Source of the DNA: Phycisphaerae bacterium
Lineage (GTDB): Bacteria > Planctomycetota > Phycisphaerae > UBA1845 > JAFGLZ01
Direction: 5' to 3'
DNA length: 51,066 nucleotides
Assembly (NCBI GenBank): GCA_016927755.1
Contig: JAFGLZ010000084.1
Coordinates: 1-51,066, forward strand
Shown: positions 18,501 to 27,800 of the stretch, piece by piece
Numbering within the stretch: position 1 is the first letter of the stretch
How the letters are laid out: each line of letters begins with the position of its first letter
Notes under the pieces: model-generated
The model's input: only the letters and a program-made list of their open reading frames with translations
Databases searched by the model: none
Told to the model about the DNA's origin: nothing
Position numbers and translations under genes: made by a program

Positions 18501-18529
18501 AGTATCGTCCGCAGAGCCAGGACTGTAAA
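18501..18529 (-). promoter_or_regulatory. Sigma-70-type promoter for the TrkA-N gene
   Basis: On the minus strand TTTACA (18529-18524) and GATACT (18506-18501) are separated by exactly 17 nt. The -10 ends 8 nt before the start codon at 18492, so transcription would begin at or within a base or two of the ATG. This is a sequence match only. Confidence 0.55.
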
Positions 18530-18654
18530 CAGGTTGCGCCCCGCGGACCCCACCGAAAGGCACCCCGATTCTCGATCCCCGCCGACCGATCGTCCCGACC
18601 GAAAACAGGACAACACAACCGACTGTGCCACAATCGTTTTAAGGAAACTCCCTA

Positions 18655-18683
18655 TTGGCAACCCTCCCCAGCGCCCGTACAAT
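18655..18683 (+). promoter_or_regulatory. Sigma-70-type promoter for the prepilin-like gene
   Basis: TTGGCA (18655-18660) and TACAAT (18678-18683) are spaced by 17 nt, a near-consensus pair. Transcription should start near 18690, giving a leader of about 110 nt before ATG 18799. The 306-nt gap 18493-18798 holds this promoter and the divergent one for the TrkA-N gene; I see no gene in it. Confidence 0.6.
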
Positions 18684-18798
18684 ACAGGTATTGTGGGCAG
18701 GATAACGTCTCCTCGAACCACTCGAACCGATGGCTCATGAGGATCGCGAGTCCGGTCCACACACATCAGTCGCGTTGTCGCCAGGGAGAATCCGAGAC

Positions 18799-19893
18799 AT
18801 GCCGGATATGGACTCCTCGACGCGAACTCGGTCACTCAGACCAGACAGTCGCCGATTCACGGCGGGTTTCACACTGATTGAGCTGCTCGTCGTCGTGGCC
18901 ATCATCGCCCTGCTCATCGCGATTCTACTCCCGTCGCTGAGCAAGGCCCGCGCCCAGGCACGGACCTCCGTATGCGCCTCTCGAATCAGCCAGCTCGTCA
19001 AGGCAATCCTGCTCTACGCCGAGGACAATGGCGAAACGCCGCCCTTCATGGGTCGCGGTTGGGAAGACTGCGATGACGAAGCTCGTCTTCGGTCCGAGAT
19101 CTGGCCCGCCGGCTCCGGCAAGACGCTCATGGACTGGGCATACGCCGAAGATTGGCTCATGCCCAACATGCCGGAGTACTGGATGCTGCACTCCGACGAC
19201 TGGCCCGACTACGCCACCGTCCGCAACGGGCGACTCTACCAGTACACGCGTTTCGAGAACCTCTATCGCTGTCCCGACTTCGAACGAGTCGCCGATCCCG
19301 CCAAGAGCCAGAACGTCTTCAACTACACACGGATGGTTATGGGACGAAAGTGGTTCCATCGGTATGACCCGGAAGGTATTGAAGGTTCCATCTATGTCAC
19401 CTCGCCCGAATCAAACAACTGGTGCGGTCAAGCCGGCCCCATCATGAAGCTCAGCCAGGTCTACGCCCCATCCCTGCTCCGCATGTTCATCGATGAATAC
19501 TGGCGACGACACTGTGCCGCCCCCGTCGACGAATTCCACGGCGCTATCCCGGGTATCCTGGGAATGTTCGTTCACGAAAACTGGTTCGCGGCCGATTGCA
19601 TGTTCGGCCATTGGGGAAGCGAGATCGGACGCTACCACGGCTCGCCAGGGACTGCCAACATCGTCCCCTTACCTGACCCCAACGCCATTCCATGGGTCAA
19701 GAAGGGAAGCGCGGCCTACTATGATGGCCACGTCGGGCTAGACACCGATCCCTTGCCCGATCGTTACATCGAACTCCCAAGTCTTGCCTGGGGAATGCAA
19801 GTACTGCATGACTGGATACTTGGATTCTTCTTCGCGCAGCGCGGCCAGTCGAAGGAACAGGTTGGACTCAACTGGGGAATGATGTTCCCCTAG
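18799..19893 (+). CDS. Prepilin-type protein with N-methylation signal and DG motif
   Basis: The protein is 364 aa from ATG 18799, which has AGGGAGA about 8 nt upstream; another ATG lies at 18808 and the frame is open to 18730. The N-terminus carries a 20-plus-residue basic leader, then the type IV pilin/type II secretion pseudopilin signal AGFTLIELLVVVAIIALLIA and a Planctomycetes-style LLPSLSKARAQA. PilD-type peptidase would cleave before FTLIE. The rest is a globular domain with several Cys and Trp. Near the end, RYHG and YYDGHV correspond to the H-X9-DG motif of this family, but 28 residues lie between His and Asp instead of nine. It has its own strong promoter and no pilus gene beside it. 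Proteins of this type are present in many copies in planctomycetes; the function is not known. Confidence 0.9.
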   Translation: MPDMDSSTRTRSLRPDSRRFTAGFTLIELLVVVAIIALLIAILLPSLSKARAQARTSVCASRISQLVKAILLYAEDNGETPPFMGRGWEDCDDEARLRSEIWPAGSGKTLMDWAYAEDWLMPNMPEYWMLHSDDWPDYATVRNGRLYQYTRFENLYRCPDFERVADPAKSQNVFNYTRMVMGRKWFHRYDPEGIEGSIYVTSPESNNWCGQAGPIMKLSQVYAPSLLRMFIDEYWRRHCAAPVDEFHGAIPGILGMFVHENWFAADCMFGHWGSEIGRYHGSPGTANIVPLPDPNAIPWVKKGSAAYYDGHVGLDTDPLPDRYIELPSLAWGMQVLHDWILGFFFAQRGQSKEQVGLNWGMMFP

Positions 19894-19944
19894 ACGATCC
19901 CTTGCCCTCCCTCCGCCTCCCGGACCCAGCGCCCTGCGCCGAAA

Positions 19945-21450
19945 TCATGACGATGCCGGCCGGTCAACCTTGCGCAACAACCGCGCGGCGGCGATTCGAT
20001 AGACGGCCAACACCACCACGGAGAATGCAATGATCTGGATCAATCGCCACGCGATGTGATCCGTCAAGCCTCGAACCTGCGTCGCCGTCTCACCCATCCC
20101 TGCCAGCACCCGCGCATCCACGTCACTGATCGTCCCCGGCAGATTCGGCGACTCGATGATGCCCTTGATCTCCAGGGCAAGCTTCTGCAGCTCCGTCGCC
20201 GCCCCCGCCAGCGAGTCGGCCGTGTCACGGTAGTCGAGGATATCGAAAGACCGGCCTGCGTCGTGGGCGCCACTCGCCGCCTGTGTCGTCGTCGGCCGCG
20301 TCAACGGACTGGCAGTCGGACCCTCCGCGGGCTGCGTGGTCGCATCCTTGTCCTTACCCAGCGCCGCCATGTCTTGAACGACCTGTCCGATCGTATTGGC
20401 CGTCACGACCCAGGTCTTGCCGGCCTCATCGACGCTACGCGCCGTCAGATCCAACGTCTCGGCCGTCATGTCGAATCGCGCCAGGGCCTGGTCGACGCTG
20501 TCCGCTGTCTGTTGGGCCTGCGAAAGCGTCGTTTGAATCCCCGGTTGTCGCTTGTCGAGTTCGTCGATCAGGAGAGTGGCCTGCTCGCGAACGCGCTCCG
20601 GGAGCCGCTCGGCCGTGCCCGCCAGGTCCGACGAGCTGTTGGCGATCTCCTCCCAACTGGCCAGGGCCGACTTGGCAAGATCGCTGTCCTCAAAGGCCAG
20701 CAGGAGCAACTGCATCTGCCAGCGGGTGCTCTCCGGCAGGTCATCCACGACGTCCGTGAACCGGTCCGCCGTGTCAGTAAGCCCGACGATGGCTGCGGCA
20801 CCCCGATCGATACCTTGAAATGTCCTGAACGGAGCCAGAGGAAGCGTCAGGACCGCGGCGAAGGTGTCAGGCCCCTTGTCTTTGGCGGCCACCGCCGATC
20901 GATATCCCGCGCCGACGAAGACGTTCGTAATCGGCTGCTGCCCTGCGACCCGATAGACGTCTTCCCGCGTCTTGGCGAACGCGTCGGACGACAGGAAGAG
21001 CTTTCCGATCCGTTCAATTTCCGCCTCGACTTGCTTCGATGCATCGACCGCGACTGACTGTTGCTTGCCGAAGAGCGTGCGCCCGTCTCCCTCCGTGAAG
21101 TAGAGCCTCATCCTGGCACAAAGGACCCAGCTTTCCAGGAACGCCTTCACCGGATCCGCCTGCTTGAGCGCTGTGTGACAGGCGGGAATCATACGGACGC
21201 GCCATTCCAGCGTGACTCTGCGAGTCTGGCGATCTCCAAGCGTCTCGTCTAGCTCATTGGCCGCCTGCTTGACCGCCGATTGGAAGAAATCCTCGAAATC
21301 CCCCAGGATGTCCCGCAACTCCTCCTTGGAGAACTGCCCCGACCGGGGAGCCTCCATGCGACCGGATCGGTCGGCCATGGGCTGAAGACAACCCGCCATC
21401 CAAACCACAGGCACCACAACGATACCGATTCTACTGGCGATCCCGCGCAT
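19945..21450 (-). CDS. Lipoprotein with long coiled coil and C-terminal membrane helix
   Basis: The protein is 501 aa from ATG 21450, chosen for GAGGT upstream and a lipoprotein signal ending in VVWMAGC; the frame is open to 21507. The N-terminal part includes QFSKEELRDILGDFEDFFQS and a region with many Asp/Arg residues. Residues about 230-370 are heptad-like helix (DTADRFTDVVDDLPESTRW; SQAQQTADSVDQALARFD; TAETLDLTARSVDEAG), reminiscent of chemoreceptor-like coils. A Thr/Pro/Gln-rich linker follows at about 380-420. The final 35 residues contain a membrane helix (IQIIAFSVVVLAVYRIAA) and a basic end. No family is recognised. With a lipid at one end and a helix at the other, it could bridge or brace the envelope. 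It converges with the prepilin-like gene and starts 156 nt after the TPR gene. Confidence 0.8.
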   Translation of the reverse strand: MRGIASRIGIVVVPVVWMAGCLQPMADRSGRMEAPRSGQFSKEELRDILGDFEDFFQSAVKQAANELDETLGDRQTRRVTLEWRVRMIPACHTALKQADPVKAFLESWVLCARMRLYFTEGDGRTLFGKQQSVAVDASKQVEAEIERIGKLFLSSDAFAKTREDVYRVAGQQPITNVFVGAGYRSAVAAKDKGPDTFAAVLTLPLAPFRTFQGIDRGAAAIVGLTDTADRFTDVVDDLPESTRWQMQLLLLAFEDSDLAKSALASWEEIANSSSDLAGTAERLPERVREQATLLIDELDKRQPGIQTTLSQAQQTADSVDQALARFDMTAETLDLTARSVDEAGKTWVVTANTIGQVVQDMAALGKDKDATTQPAEGPTASPLTRPTTTQAASGAHDAGRSFDILDYRDTADSLAGAATELQKLALEIKGIIESPNLPGTISDVDARVLAGMGETATQVRGLTDHIAWRLIQIIAFSVVVLAVYRIAAARLLRKVDRPASS

Positions 21451-21606
21451 CAGAACGACCTCACATCTACCGGCCGTCCTTTCGCCCCCGGTAACTGGAC
21501 AGCGCACACATCTATTATCGGTCGTCAGGTGTTCTGGCTTGATCCGCCATGGAACCCTAGATGGCTGCGGGCCTTCCGAGAGCGAGCCGCGAGGCCCCGA
21601 CTGCCC

Positions 21607-23691
21607 TCAGAGCCTTTCTCGCCAGGGCCGGTGCGCCTGGTACGCCCTCGCACGCTCCTCGATCGCTCGGGCCAGATCGTCATGCCTCCCCTGTCGAGCC
21701 ACGGCCGCCGCCGATCGCGCAACACGGACAGCCTCGTCGAACTGCCCAGTCTCGGCCAACGCCGCCGCATAGGCATCCAACACATGCGGATGGCGAGAGC
21801 CGGTCAGCTCACATGCCCGACGGGTAAGCCGCGCCGCCTCAACACCGTCGCGGATGGCGTCGTCTGGACAGGTCGCCAGCACCCATCCCAGCATCCCCGC
21901 CAACGGCACCGAATTCGGCATTCGCCGGACCCCATCCCGCAGGAGCTCGACGGTTTGAGCGGGATGGTTGTTCCTGAGGTAGTGCTCCGACAGCCCGATT
22001 CGAGTCGCGATGTCCCCGGCGTCCAGCTCGAGCGCCCTCACCAAGTGCTGAATCCCCTCCTGCGCGGTGCCGGCCTGTCTGGAGCTCAGCAGCAGTCTGC
22101 CAAGCCCTCGATGCGCGCTCGCAAGGCGAGGATCGATCTCAATGGCCTTCCGGAAAGCCCCCTCCGCCTCCTCGGCACGGCCTCGCCTCGAAAGCGTCAC
22201 ACCCATGTTGCACCAGACAGAGGCCGAGCCGGCGTAGATCTCGATGCTCTTCTGGTAATGCATGATCGCCTCATCCAGCCGCCCATGCTGCCCCAGCCAA
22301 CTGGCAAGATTGCCCTGTGCGACAGCGTTCCGCGGCTGAACGCGAACGGCCTGACGCCACAGCGTCTCCGTATCCCGCCATACCGCGATCTGCCGTCGCG
22401 TCAGCCAGCCAAGTCCAGTCAGCGCAGGCGCGATGGCAATCGTGGCCGCCATCAATGCCGCGGACCATGCGCCCCCCAAGCCTCGGCGCTGCCACAACCA
22501 CAGCCATCCGCCGCCAACCATGACCGCCCAGCCCAGACAGGCAAGATAGCTGTATCGATCCGCGGCGATTTGTGGGCCGATCTGAACCAGCCCCACCACC
22601 GGCGACAGGATGACCAGATAGCACGCCCAGGCAACCAGACCCGCGGGCCATCGCCGAGACAGAAGCAACGCTGTCGCCGAGATCAACAGGACTAGGCCCC
22701 CGCATACCAGGAACCGAACGGCAAACGGGTTGAACGGATCGTCCGGTGCGTACAGAGGCGAAAGTCCCAGCGGAACGAGCGTCTTGACCAGGTAGAACAC
22801 CGTCCCGTGGCAGGCGATGGCGATTCGTGCCTGCGGCGGAACACGGTCCACCGAGGCCAAAGGCGCGTCAAGATACTGGCCGATGAAGGCCATTCCGGCC
22901 GCAAGCGCCGCCAGGACAGCGTACGGCGCCTTCTCGATCAGGACTCCATGTCTCGATACGCCCCCCGTAGTATCTCTCAGCCTTCCCAATCGCCGCAGTG
23001 GGTAGACGTCGAGAATCAGCAGCACGACAGGCAGCGTGATCCCCATCGCCTTTCCCAACAAGGACAGCGCATACGAGACCCACGAGAGGATCAACCATCT
23101 GCCTCTTCCCGCCCCGGCCGCGCTTGCCGCGCGAAGATAGGCCGCAAGGGAAACTAGCAAGAACAAGCCGCTCGTCAGGTCGCGCCGTTCCGTGGCCCAT
23201 GCGACCGACTCCACACGAAGCGGATGGATCGCGAAGACCAGAGCGGCCATCGCCGCCGCAACGTCCAAACCGAGCCCCTCACGTCCCTCGTCGCTCCCTC
23301 CCGCGCGACGAAGGAGGTGTCGCGCCACCCAGAAGAAGACTCCCGCCGCGGCGGCGTGAAACAGGAGTGACGTGAGGTGGTAGCCACGCGGGTTCATGCC
23401 CCACAGCTTGTAGTCAACTGCATACGTCAGCCATGTCAGCGGCTGATAGTGACACATATGTCGCGTCGTGAACATCCACCGCAGGTTGTCCCAGCCGAAC
23501 CCTCGGTAGTCCGGGTTGCCGAGAAGGACCCGGTGGTCGTCCCACTGCACGAAACCGTTGTCCAGGACCGGCAGCCAAACGACAGCCGTGGCAATCATCA
23601 CGACCGCCATGGCGCCCCACGCCGACGAACCAGCCCCGCCGCCTCGCCGAACCTCCCCTGCGTTCGCCTTTCTTGCTCTGGCGTCGGACAT
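21607..23691 (-). CDS. TMTC-like multipass membrane protein with C-terminal TPR repeats
   Basis: The protein is 694 aa. The N-terminal 430 residues form about ten membrane helices of a GT-C/PMT-like type. The first extracytoplasmic loop has NGFVQWDDHRVLLGNP, with an acidic pair as in GT-C enzymes, followed by YQPLTWLTYAVDY. The family hallmark IHPLRVESVAWATERRD is present, as in eukaryotic TMTC proteins and their bacterial relatives. Residues about 450-690 are TPR repeats (AVAQGNLASWLGQHGRLDEA; VWCNMGVTLSRRGRAEEAE; ASAHRGLGRLLLSS). TMTC proteins transfer mannose from a lipid donor to protein; the donor and acceptor here are unknown. The start is 18 nt after the SGNH hydrolase stop, so the GH9, SGNH and TMTC-like genes form one unit. 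No strong ribosome site is seen. Confidence 0.88.
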   Translation of the reverse strand: MSDARARKANAGEVRRGGGAGSSAWGAMAVVMIATAVVWLPVLDNGFVQWDDHRVLLGNPDYRGFGWDNLRWMFTTRHMCHYQPLTWLTYAVDYKLWGMNPRGYHLTSLLFHAAAAGVFFWVARHLLRRAGGSDEGREGLGLDVAAAMAALVFAIHPLRVESVAWATERRDLTSGLFLLVSLAAYLRAASAAGAGRGRWLILSWVSYALSLLGKAMGITLPVVLLILDVYPLRRLGRLRDTTGGVSRHGVLIEKAPYAVLAALAAGMAFIGQYLDAPLASVDRVPPQARIAIACHGTVFYLVKTLVPLGLSPLYAPDDPFNPFAVRFLVCGGLVLLISATALLLSRRWPAGLVAWACYLVILSPVVGLVQIGPQIAADRYSYLACLGWAVMVGGGWLWLWQRRGLGGAWSAALMAATIAIAPALTGLGWLTRRQIAVWRDTETLWRQAVRVQPRNAVAQGNLASWLGQHGRLDEAIMHYQKSIEIYAGSASVWCNMGVTLSRRGRAEEAEGAFRKAIEIDPRLASAHRGLGRLLLSSRQAGTAQEGIQHLVRALELDAGDIATRIGLSEHYLRNNHPAQTVELLRDGVRRMPNSVPLAGMLGWVLATCPDDAIRDGVEAARLTRRACELTGSRHPHVLDAYAAALAETGQFDEAVRVARSAAAVARQGRHDDLARAIEERARAYQAHRPWRERL

Positions 23692-23709
23692 AAGCCCACT
23701 TTCGCACCG

Positions 23710-24846
23710 CTACTGAAGCAGCGCCAAAATGACCTGCGCGTACAGCCGATGACCGAAATCGTTTGGGTGGTTCACCCCGTTTCCCGTCAGATCATGGAAG
23801 CGCTTCCGCTTCAGCAGGTCAGTCCAAAGCGACGTCAGGTCGGCAACCGCCACGCCTGGCCCGATCATCCGCTTCAACTCATCGCGGTAGTCGACGTAGT
23901 GCTGCATCGACGTGTGACACCATTCCGGATTACCCGTCATCGTCGCGACCAGAATGAACTCCGCGTCCGGGTTCACCCGGCGGACGGCCTCCACCTGACG
24001 CTTCATGTTGGCGGCATACTTCTCAGGGCCAAGTCGCCCCGACGCGTCGTTCATCCCGAAGGCCAGCATCACAAGGTCCGGCTTCTCGGCGGCCACCTTG
24101 TCGATCACCGACACTCCCCAACCCGAGGCCTTACCCCCGACAGAGAAGTTCTTGAACGTCACCTTCGACCCATAGCGCGCCTCCAATGCCTCGCCCACGA
24201 GCTCGCCGTATGCCGGCATGTGCGGTTTCGCGCCGATGCACTTTGACGCGTTGCCCCCCGCCGAAATGCTGTCGCCCAGCAGCGCTAGCGCCAGCGGCCG
24301 CCCGTGACGAAGCTTGTCCATCGTCTTGGGGAGTTGCTCACTCGCCGCCGCCGGAACGTAGCCGCCACGTTCGGACCACTCCTTGCCCGAATGCGTGTAC
24401 GTCACCTCCACCTGGAGATCGTGGAACATGTGCCCTTCACCGAAGAACAGGTAGCTCTTGCCGTTTCGATGCTGCTTGATCGACTTCGCAGCGCCCGGCT
24501 TCGGGTAGAGGTCTTCCCTCTTCATGAAGGGGATCCGACTGCCCTCGGGCAGTACAAGTGCCTCACCGCCGGGCTCTAGCGCATAGTCCCGCCCAGGCTC
24601 CATGACCGTTCCCGTCGACGGCTGAACCACCCGCGGGATCTTGAACGCCTTGAAAAGAAGCGGCGCGCGAGGTCGCTCATCCGGCTTCGTCTGGACGAAG
24701 AACAGGCCCTCGCCCGACATCGTCGTATCGGCCCAGAATGGCTTGGCCGGCAGGAACGAAACCGGCTCGCCGGCCCGTGCCGAGCCGGTCGGCAAGAACA
24801 CCGCACACGCTGCACACGCCAGTCCCCAAATGCCACGCTTCATCAT
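23710..24846 (-). CDS. Secreted SGNH/GDSL-type hydrolase
   Basis: The protein is 378 aa. Tandem ATGs follow ATGGAGATCG, and the signal peptide is MMKRGIWGLACAACAVFLPTGSARA. Residues about 26-180 are a beta-rich N-terminal domain. The SGNH fold starts at residue about 185: LLGDSISAGG with nucleophile Ser193, NFSVGGKAS with Gly237, and LAFGMND with Asn266. His360 lies in GNGVNHPNDFGHRLYA. The usual DxxH Asp would be residue 357, which is Gly here, so the enzyme would use a Ser-His pair or another carboxylate. Family members are carbohydrate esterases (for example acetylxylan or rhamnogalacturonan acetylesterases) and lipases; placement 24 nt after a GH9 gene favours polysaccharide deacetylation. 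It is followed at 18 nt by the TMTC-like gene. Confidence 0.88.
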   Translation of the reverse strand: MMKRGIWGLACAACAVFLPTGSARAGEPVSFLPAKPFWADTTMSGEGLFFVQTKPDERPRAPLLFKAFKIPRVVQPSTGTVMEPGRDYALEPGGEALVLPEGSRIPFMKREDLYPKPGAAKSIKQHRNGKSYLFFGEGHMFHDLQVEVTYTHSGKEWSERGGYVPAAASEQLPKTMDKLRHGRPLALALLGDSISAGGNASKCIGAKPHMPAYGELVGEALEARYGSKVTFKNFSVGGKASGWGVSVIDKVAAEKPDLVMLAFGMNDASGRLGPEKYAANMKRQVEAVRRVNPDAEFILVATMTGNPEWCHTSMQHYVDYRDELKRMIGPGVAVADLTSLWTDLLKRKRFHDLTGNGVNHPNDFGHRLYAQVILALLQ

Positions 24847-24870
24847 CGATCTCCATCCACTCGTCGTTGT

Positions 24871-27800
24871 CTACGGCCGTCCCGCCGCCCCCTGACGCCG
24901 CGAGGCCATCAGGTTCGCCAGCGCATTGAGGTAGTTCGTATTGTGGGGCAACCAGCACTCGTTCGCCGAGAAGTGTGGCAGATCCACGCCGCTCATGTCC
25001 AGAAACGGCACGTCTTCGCCGGCCCGCCGCCACGTCACACCGTTGATGACGCTGCCCGGGACCGCCCCACGCGGCACCCCCGCGAACATCAGGCGAGTGT
25101 GGTACGTCGGCACGAAAGCCGATCCCGCGCCTTCCATGAGACTGACATTGAACGGGTTGTTGCCCAGAATCCAGTTAATCTGGTCGTGGACGAACGCGAG
25201 GTACCGCGAATCGCGCTTGCACCCATGAGCCAGCGCCATGAGGCTCGCCGATTGTGCGAGATGGCTGTTCGTCCCCACGCGCCAGCCATCGCCCTCCGCC
25301 GGCGTCCCGAAGAAGTTGGGTCTGTCCGCGGGGCCGAACGTCACGACCCCGAACGGATTCGCCGCAACCTTGAGCATATCCTCCGCCCGAGCGATGAGAG
25401 CCTTACACAGCTCCTCGGAATGGTCCTCACCCGTCAAGGCGTCGTATCGCCGAACCGCATCCACCACCGTCTCATCAGCCGCAATCTTGGGCATCAGCGC
25501 GCGGGCAAGCTCCGCGTACTTCTTGTCGCCCGTCGCCGCACACAGGTCGACCGCTGTGCTGAACTGGTGGACGCCGCGTTTGTTATTCGCCAGCGCCCAG
25601 CGCAGCCCGCGGTCCGCCGCCTCGATCCACGCCTTCTTATCTTCCACAAGCGCGGCGATCCTGGCCATCGCGGCTTGATGAATACCGGAATCGACGCCCG
25701 CCCCGGGCGGTCTCAGCCCCCGCTCGTCACCCGTCCCCGGCCTGTTGTCGGTCTCCAGCTCCGGCGGGCCCCAGAATCCATAGCCTGACGTGATCTGCCC
25801 GAAGGCCGACCCGTCCGGCGAGATCATGCGACGGCTATGGTCGCCGCCCCACAGAATCTCCCTCAGGAACTCGCTCTGATCGCCCTCCTTCCCGGTCAAG
25901 CGATCGAACGCCGGCCTGCCGATTCCGTAGGCTCGAGCGATCCCATAAACGTACGGCGCATTGTGGTACGTGTTGTAGTCCCCTGCGTCATGCCAGCCAC
26001 CCGACAGGTTGTGATACTCGCCCTGATGGACAATGCCGTCGTCCAGGTGACAGGCTGCGTGATAACCGGGCACCGCGGTGCCGCAACGTTGATAATAGAA
26101 GAACCGATAGGCAGCCCGGGCCGTCTTGGCCCACACCAAGTCCTTCCCAATCTCGAACCCGTAGGACTCGTCACGCACGATTCCGATCCGCTCATCACCA
26201 CGAAAGCGTGCCTCGATCCGATACCGACCTGGCCCGTCGAAGCCCGAGAAGTCGCCTCGATAATACTCCCAGCCCCAATCGCTGCCGAAGTGGCCCTTGA
26301 TTCGTCCCGCGTCCGCGAGTTTGCCCGAGAAGGCACGGCGGTCATCCTCTCCTAGCAACACGAACGTCGCCTCGCTCGCCTTGAAATTGCACTGGACCGT
26401 GAACCGTTTCGGTGCCCCAACGTCATAGCCCACCTGGTTCACCAGCACCTCGACCTTGGGCGCCGTAAGATGGCTTGCCCTCACTTCGGCGTCGTCCCAC
26501 CGAGTCACCCCGTCCCCGGACCGACAGACCAGCGTGACCCAGGCAGCGCCCGGCGGCGGGACTATGTCGCACGCCGCGAATCGATCCCACTCTCCTTCCT
26601 TCCCGCTGCGAGCGAGCTTGTCCTCCCGCAACACGCCTCTCGCGCCAGACCAGCGCAGCCAAACGCCAGACGCGCCCGAGCCCTGACCGAACACCGATGC
26701 GCTGACGGCCCTCAGCCCGGGCCCAAGAGGCATCGGCGAGGAGACGAGTAACATGGAATCGTCAACACGAACGTCCCGCTTGCCAGATCGAACGACCCGC
26801 CCCTCGAGTTCCCACGACGCCTGCGCCTCGCCCCACGTGCGCCCCGTTACCGGCTCCACATGCCAACCCAGAGGACGCTTCAGACGCTCCTGCCGAATCG
26901 TCGTGCCCTGCGGATACCTCTTCGCCTCCTCGGCCTGCTGCGGTTTCTCGAACCCCCCGTTGACGAGCAGGGAACGAGTCTCCACGATCGTCATCGCCGG
27001 GGCGCGGACATGGCGAGCGAACGCCGCCCCGGACTGTGCCGCATCGAACCGGCTCGACGGCCAGGGAATGAGCGACGGGTCGTATGCCCCGTCGAGCGTC
27101 ACGCAGCGAAGTCTGTGATCGCTCCCGCAAAACAGCACGTCCGTCTTGCCGTCCTCATCGACGTCCGTGATGCTCGCGCCTCCCAGGATGCGACGCTCTG
27201 CCCGGCAACGCCACTCTACGTTCCCACCGCTGTCCAAACAGTAGACCCAATGGTCCCAGCTCGCGACGAGTGTCTCGATGTCCCCGTCACCGTCCACGTC
27301 GCCGAGCGTCACCTCGGCGTGAACCGATTGCGAGGTCTGAAATGACCAGAGCAGCTTTCCATTCGCCCTGAGTGCGTAGACACGCCCCTGTTCGTCGCCG
27401 ACAATCACCTCCTCGCGTCCGTCGCGATTCACGTCACCCGGCGCGAGAGACCCCGGCGGCGCCAACGTCGCGAAAGACCACAGCGTCTCGCCATTCAATG
27501 CATTGACGGCGACCACTGCCGGCTCCTCCATGACGCCACAATACAGCTCGGGCCGACCGTCCGCATCGCCGTCCGCAATCACGGCCGCTGCGCAGTACTT
27601 CCCGCCGTCGAGTCGATGCCACCGGGGCTTGCCCGAAGAATCCAGGCACACCACCCCACACCGATCCACGGCAAGGATCTCCGGCTTCCCGTCGCCATCT
27701 ACATCACAAGCCGCCAACGGAACACCGATCTCCAGTTGCGGCTCACCCTCCGCACGCCGATACGTCCAACGTTCCCTTCCGGCGAGGTCGAGCGCAACCA

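Noticed and set aside
20056..22695. Long plus-strand frames (333 and 471 codons) opposite the coiled-coil lipoprotein and TMTC-like genes
   Set aside because: Arg-rich translations with no domain pattern; the opposite strand has recognisable domains.
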